A program made the translations under genes and the position numbers. From Bartonella henselae str. Houston-1 (lineage in GTDB: Bacteria; Pseudomonadota; Alphaproteobacteria; Rhizobiales; Rhizobiaceae), in the NCBI RefSeq assembly GCF_000046705.1, contig NC_005956.1:1415001-1479000 (forward strand): a stretch of DNA of 64,000 bases, written 5' to 3'. Shown piece by piece: positions 60,647-64,000 of the stretch (within the stretch, counting starts at the first letter, position 1; every line of letters begins with the position of its first letter). The notes beneath the pieces were generated by a model. That model worked only from the letters and a program-made list of their open reading frames with translations. It was not told where the DNA came from and made no database searches.

Positions 60647-61280
60647 AAACGATTATATATTTGTGTTGTATAAATCCCGCGGAATCATTCTTTTCAACTT
60701 TTTTGTCAAGAATGTGTCAAAAGTTCAAAATAATGAAAACAAAAAGGCTTCAATGAGGGCACAATTTGATGATAGAAAAGCATTGTTGGTTTTAGACTTT
60801 TACCTTGAAGCATTTCATTGGTTAAGTTTTTTAATTTGAGATATACCGATCTTAAATGCTCTCTATAAGACAACCATTTATCAAAAACCTTTCTCTTATA
60901 AAAAATCTTGGAAGTATTGTATATATTCTACATATCCCCAATAGAGAAAAGCGTAAAAAAACTAGCATTTTGCCATATGTTTTAAAGAACAGACTCCTTT
61001 TTGCATAAAGATCAAGCACCTTTAATAAAAGACTTCTTACAAATAATGCAGAAATAATGAAAAGTATGAGCGTCATCTTTTCTCTATCAATGTCTTAATA
61101 TATCATAATATTACTTTAAATAATATTTAAATTAAATGAACACATTATGAAATTAAGTTTATATTTTAAAAATTAAAGTCTAATTTTGACAGAGAAAGCA
61201 AAATAAATTATCAAAATGCTGAACTGTTAAAAATAAAAACAGTATCTATTTTCTATTCCTCTTTTGAAGAGTGCGGGGAA
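60647..61280. other. Intergenic region between phosphoesterase and third autotransporter
   Basis: About 630 bases. A minus-strand frame at 61076-60852 has a hydrophobic, leucine-rich look but no family. No other feature. Confidence 0.35.
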
Positions 61281-64000
61281 ATGAATATTGGGGGCTTTAA
61301 AATGAGAATGCTTGTGTATAAAAATTCCTTCTGTCATCTATGGCAACAGCAGCTATCGTGCTGTTTAATATTCAATTCAATGTACATGCTGAAACTCTCA
61401 AAGTTTCTGAGGGAGAAACAGTAACCGTATCTGGAAAAACCTATGATACACTTCATGCAAAAAGGTAGCAAAATTATTGGCAAAGATTTAGAAATAATAC
61501 ATTGAGACTCAAACAGTGCTATAATAGCTGAAGGGCTTAACAGTGCAATTGAATTACTAGGTGATAATACAAAGATCAAGGATCTGAGCCTTTTTTAGGT
61601 CTTGACGTAAAAGACGGTGCTACAATCAAAATGAATGGAGGTTCCATCATAACTTCTCACATTGGTGCTTCTTTCAATAACAGTAAAGACAACGAAATAC
61701 CCTAAAAAATGTATTCATATCAGACGCAAATGATGAACTGCAAATGTCCTTAGGAATAGTTACCAAGGAAAGCAATCTTACTTTAAAAAACATAGTCCTT
61801 CATGCTTTTTCTATTCTAGAAGCAGATGATCATTCTCAAATAACGATATCAGGAGGATCATTTGATAGGGGAATCGAGGGAATATATGTTTTGAATGGTA
61901 GCACCATCACTATAAAAGATAATGCTAAAATTACAACATATATCGATATTGGGTTACTTGCAGATGGTTCACAATCCGAGATTACAATGACAGGAGGAAC
62001 AGTAAGTGGAGCTTTTTCTGCATTATCTGCAGAAAACGGCGATCATATTGATATCAAGGATGTTGCCATAACAACAATAGATGAAAATGATAACGGATAT
62101 AGCGTATATTCCAATGGTACTGGCAGCATAATTACATTACATGGAAATACAACGATTAAAAATGTTTCAACCGGTCTTGTAGTAAATAAAGATGGCATAA
62201 TCAAAATGACCGGAGGTTCTATTATGGCTTACATTAATGGAACCAATTTCAGTGGAAATAAAAAAGATGAAAATAAACTGAAAGATGTGATAATATCAAG
62301 CTATAACGACGATACACTCTTACACGAAAGGATGTATGTAGCCTACAATAGCAAACTCTCTTTGGAAAATGTAACCATTACTCAAGCAGAGGACGGCATA
62401 TTCGCTAAGAGTAATTCTCAAGTAACAGTATCAAAAAGATTAGTTTCTACGAAAACCACAAGAGTATATACTGAGAGTGGCAGCGTCATTACTGTAAAAG
62501 ACAAAGCTGAAATTATCTCATCTAATGGGAGTGGATTACATGCAAATGGTCGACAATCTAAGATTAAAATGATAGAAGGTACAGTAAATGCAAAAAAAGG
62601 TGCATTATACACTGACAATGGTGAGGATATTGATATCACAAACGTTTCCGCAACAGCGAAAATCGGTGGTTTGCAGTTCATGTCCCTTCTTTATATTATT
62701 CCAGATGAATTAAATGATCCTCAAAATTATCAAAACAGTGAGATCAATTTAACCAATACGAAGATTCATGTTGACAATGGTACTGGATTCTCATTGAAAC
62801 TTTTACTGATAATACCATTAGAAATATTGTAAATCTATCAATAGGTACAGCCAATCTCATAAATTTAGAAATCCATGCTGATGTTTTATTAAGAAACGGT
62901 ACTTTTGTGAGAGACAAAGAGTTATGGGACCATATAGATACAAAAGCAATACCCAATGGCACCTTTACATTAAATGCAGATCATTCCATTTTAGAAGGCA
63001 GAGCAAACATTGCACAAGAAAGAAACGTACTCTTTGACCTGAAAAAGACACACAATGGATCCTAAAAACCAGCACAAAAGAAAAAGATGATGATGGCAAT
63101 TTGCTTGATATTGCTCAAAGAGCACACTCTGAAGTGTCTGTACTTAATCTCAATAACAGCTCTATTATTTTTGATTCACCAACAGAGGATCATTATCCAA
63201 ACATTGCATATAGGCTCTGGAAAGCCAAACACCACAGCAGTTTATAATGCCTCTGGGGATGCAAAAATTTATTTCAACACTGCATGGAATGATGATAAGC
63301 CAATAGCCAATCAAAAAACTGATTGTCTTCTCATCCATGGAGATTTAAAAGGTTCCACAACAGTTTATATCAAAAGCGATTTCAGAGATAAAAATAGTGT
63401 TGTAAATACCTCTGATCCTTTAAATACACGCGGCATTTCATTGATTCAAGTTTCTGGAAAAGCCGAAGAAGACTCCTTCAAATTGGTAAATGATTATACC
63501 ACAATCAATGGATCACCTGATAAGTATATGGCTACATGCCTATGGACCAGAATCAAGCCATGGCAAAGCCAATATTGAACAAAACCTGTTTGATAACAAT
63601 GATGAAAATTTCTGGAATTTCAGTTTGCAACCTGAATTTCTTAATTCTAATCCAAACTCTGGCTCTAATCCTGGTCCTAACCCCAGTCCTGGATTACATG
63701 TGCATGCCATTGCACTACAAATGGCAAGCTATTTTGTTATGCCAAATGCCCTCTTCTATACAGGATTGACCGATATGGCTAAACAGAATGTGCTATTAGC
63801 CAATAGAAGAATATCTCTCTTGGGAAAAGAGCAAGAAAAACAGAGCGGTTTCTTCTTATACACACCTATGGAAGTACAGGAAACTTCTCCTCTGAAAGTG
63901 CTCCTCGTCAATATGGTTATAGCGGTACTCATCTTCACTACACTGCTCTCCAAGGAGGTGTTAACTTCGCAGCGCTAGAAGGGCAAAATACCAGCACATA
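61281..64000 (+). pseudogene. Decayed autotransporter, continuing beyond the window
   Basis: Plus-strand relic of a third autotransporter. Near 61300 a start region (MRMLVYKNSF) and a signal-like ATAAIVLFNIQFNVHAETLK occur in different frames. The largest frame (61744-62832) has passenger repeats such as SQITISGGSFDRGIEGIYVL and GSQSEITMTGGTVSGAFSAL. After breaks come 63087-63578 (SLIQVSGKAEEDSFKLVNDY) and 63490-63978 (FWNFSLQPEFLNSNPNSGSN, then ALQMASYFVMPNALFYTGLT). The same segments exist in the intact autotransporter. A frameshift near 63860 leads into YGYSGTHLHYTALQGGVNFA at the end. At least five breaks; the barrel lies outside the window. Confidence 0.85.

Overview
The window looks like a chromosome segment of a Bartonella species (Alphaproteobacteria, Rhizobiales). 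The grounds are AT-rich DNA with much non-coding and decayed sequence, proteins of clear rhizobial type (ornithine decarboxylase with a long structured leader, glycine-cleavage operon with a tandem glycine riboswitch, Alr, Asd, CobW plus WD40 pair), large autotransporters with the Bartonella-type amino-terminal extension, and a small structured RNA placed directly before an XRE-type regulator, the layout described for Brt RNAs and Trp proteins of Bartonella. The genus is an inference from these traits; the species cannot be decided.

Layout. 0-10 kb: Zur-like regulator, EmrA/EmrB-type efflux pair, GNAT acetyltransferase plus ornithine decarboxylase with promoter, leader RNA and attenuator-like hairpin, then an integrase relic, TrhO and KDPG aldolase. 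10-15 kb: ferredoxin-NADP reductase with a decayed partial copy beside it, a stray rpoB fragment, a broken secreted-protein gene and a second integrase relic. 15-22.4 kb: alanine racemase, gcvT-gcvH-gcvP under a glycine riboswitch, a Lon-substrate-binding-domain protein and a Trm112-like protein. 24-25 kb: the Brt-like RNA and its HTH gene, then another integrase relic. 25.9-35 kb: asd with a duplicated 3' end, an SH3 protein, the metQ-metN-metI methionine importer, a ghost copy of metI split by the longest integrase relic, a MaoC hydratase and a SAF-domain oxidoreductase. 35-39.7 kb: mostly decayed DNA with integrase and autotransporter 5'-end relics. 39.7-42.5 kb: creatininase-family protein, CobW GTPase and WD40 protein. 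44-54 kb: two tandem autotransporter genes, one broken by a single-base frameshift and one of 2008 residues with two passenger modules. 54.3-58 kb: a wholly decayed siderophore ABC transporter operon. 58-64 kb: tRNA-Gln, a lipoprotein metallophosphoesterase and a degraded third autotransporter that runs off the window.

Two themes stand out. First, housekeeping genes sit among at least seven relics of one family of tyrosine-recombinase (integrase) genes, which share a common left boundary sequence. Several neighbouring core genes (fpr, asd, metI, rpoB) also have decayed partial copies, so the region has repeatedly gained and lost segments. Second, surface-protein genes (autotransporters) are present in every state from intact to ghost, as expected of a fast-turnover host-interaction repertoire. 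RNA-level control is prominent: the ODC leader, the glycine riboswitch and the Brt-like element.
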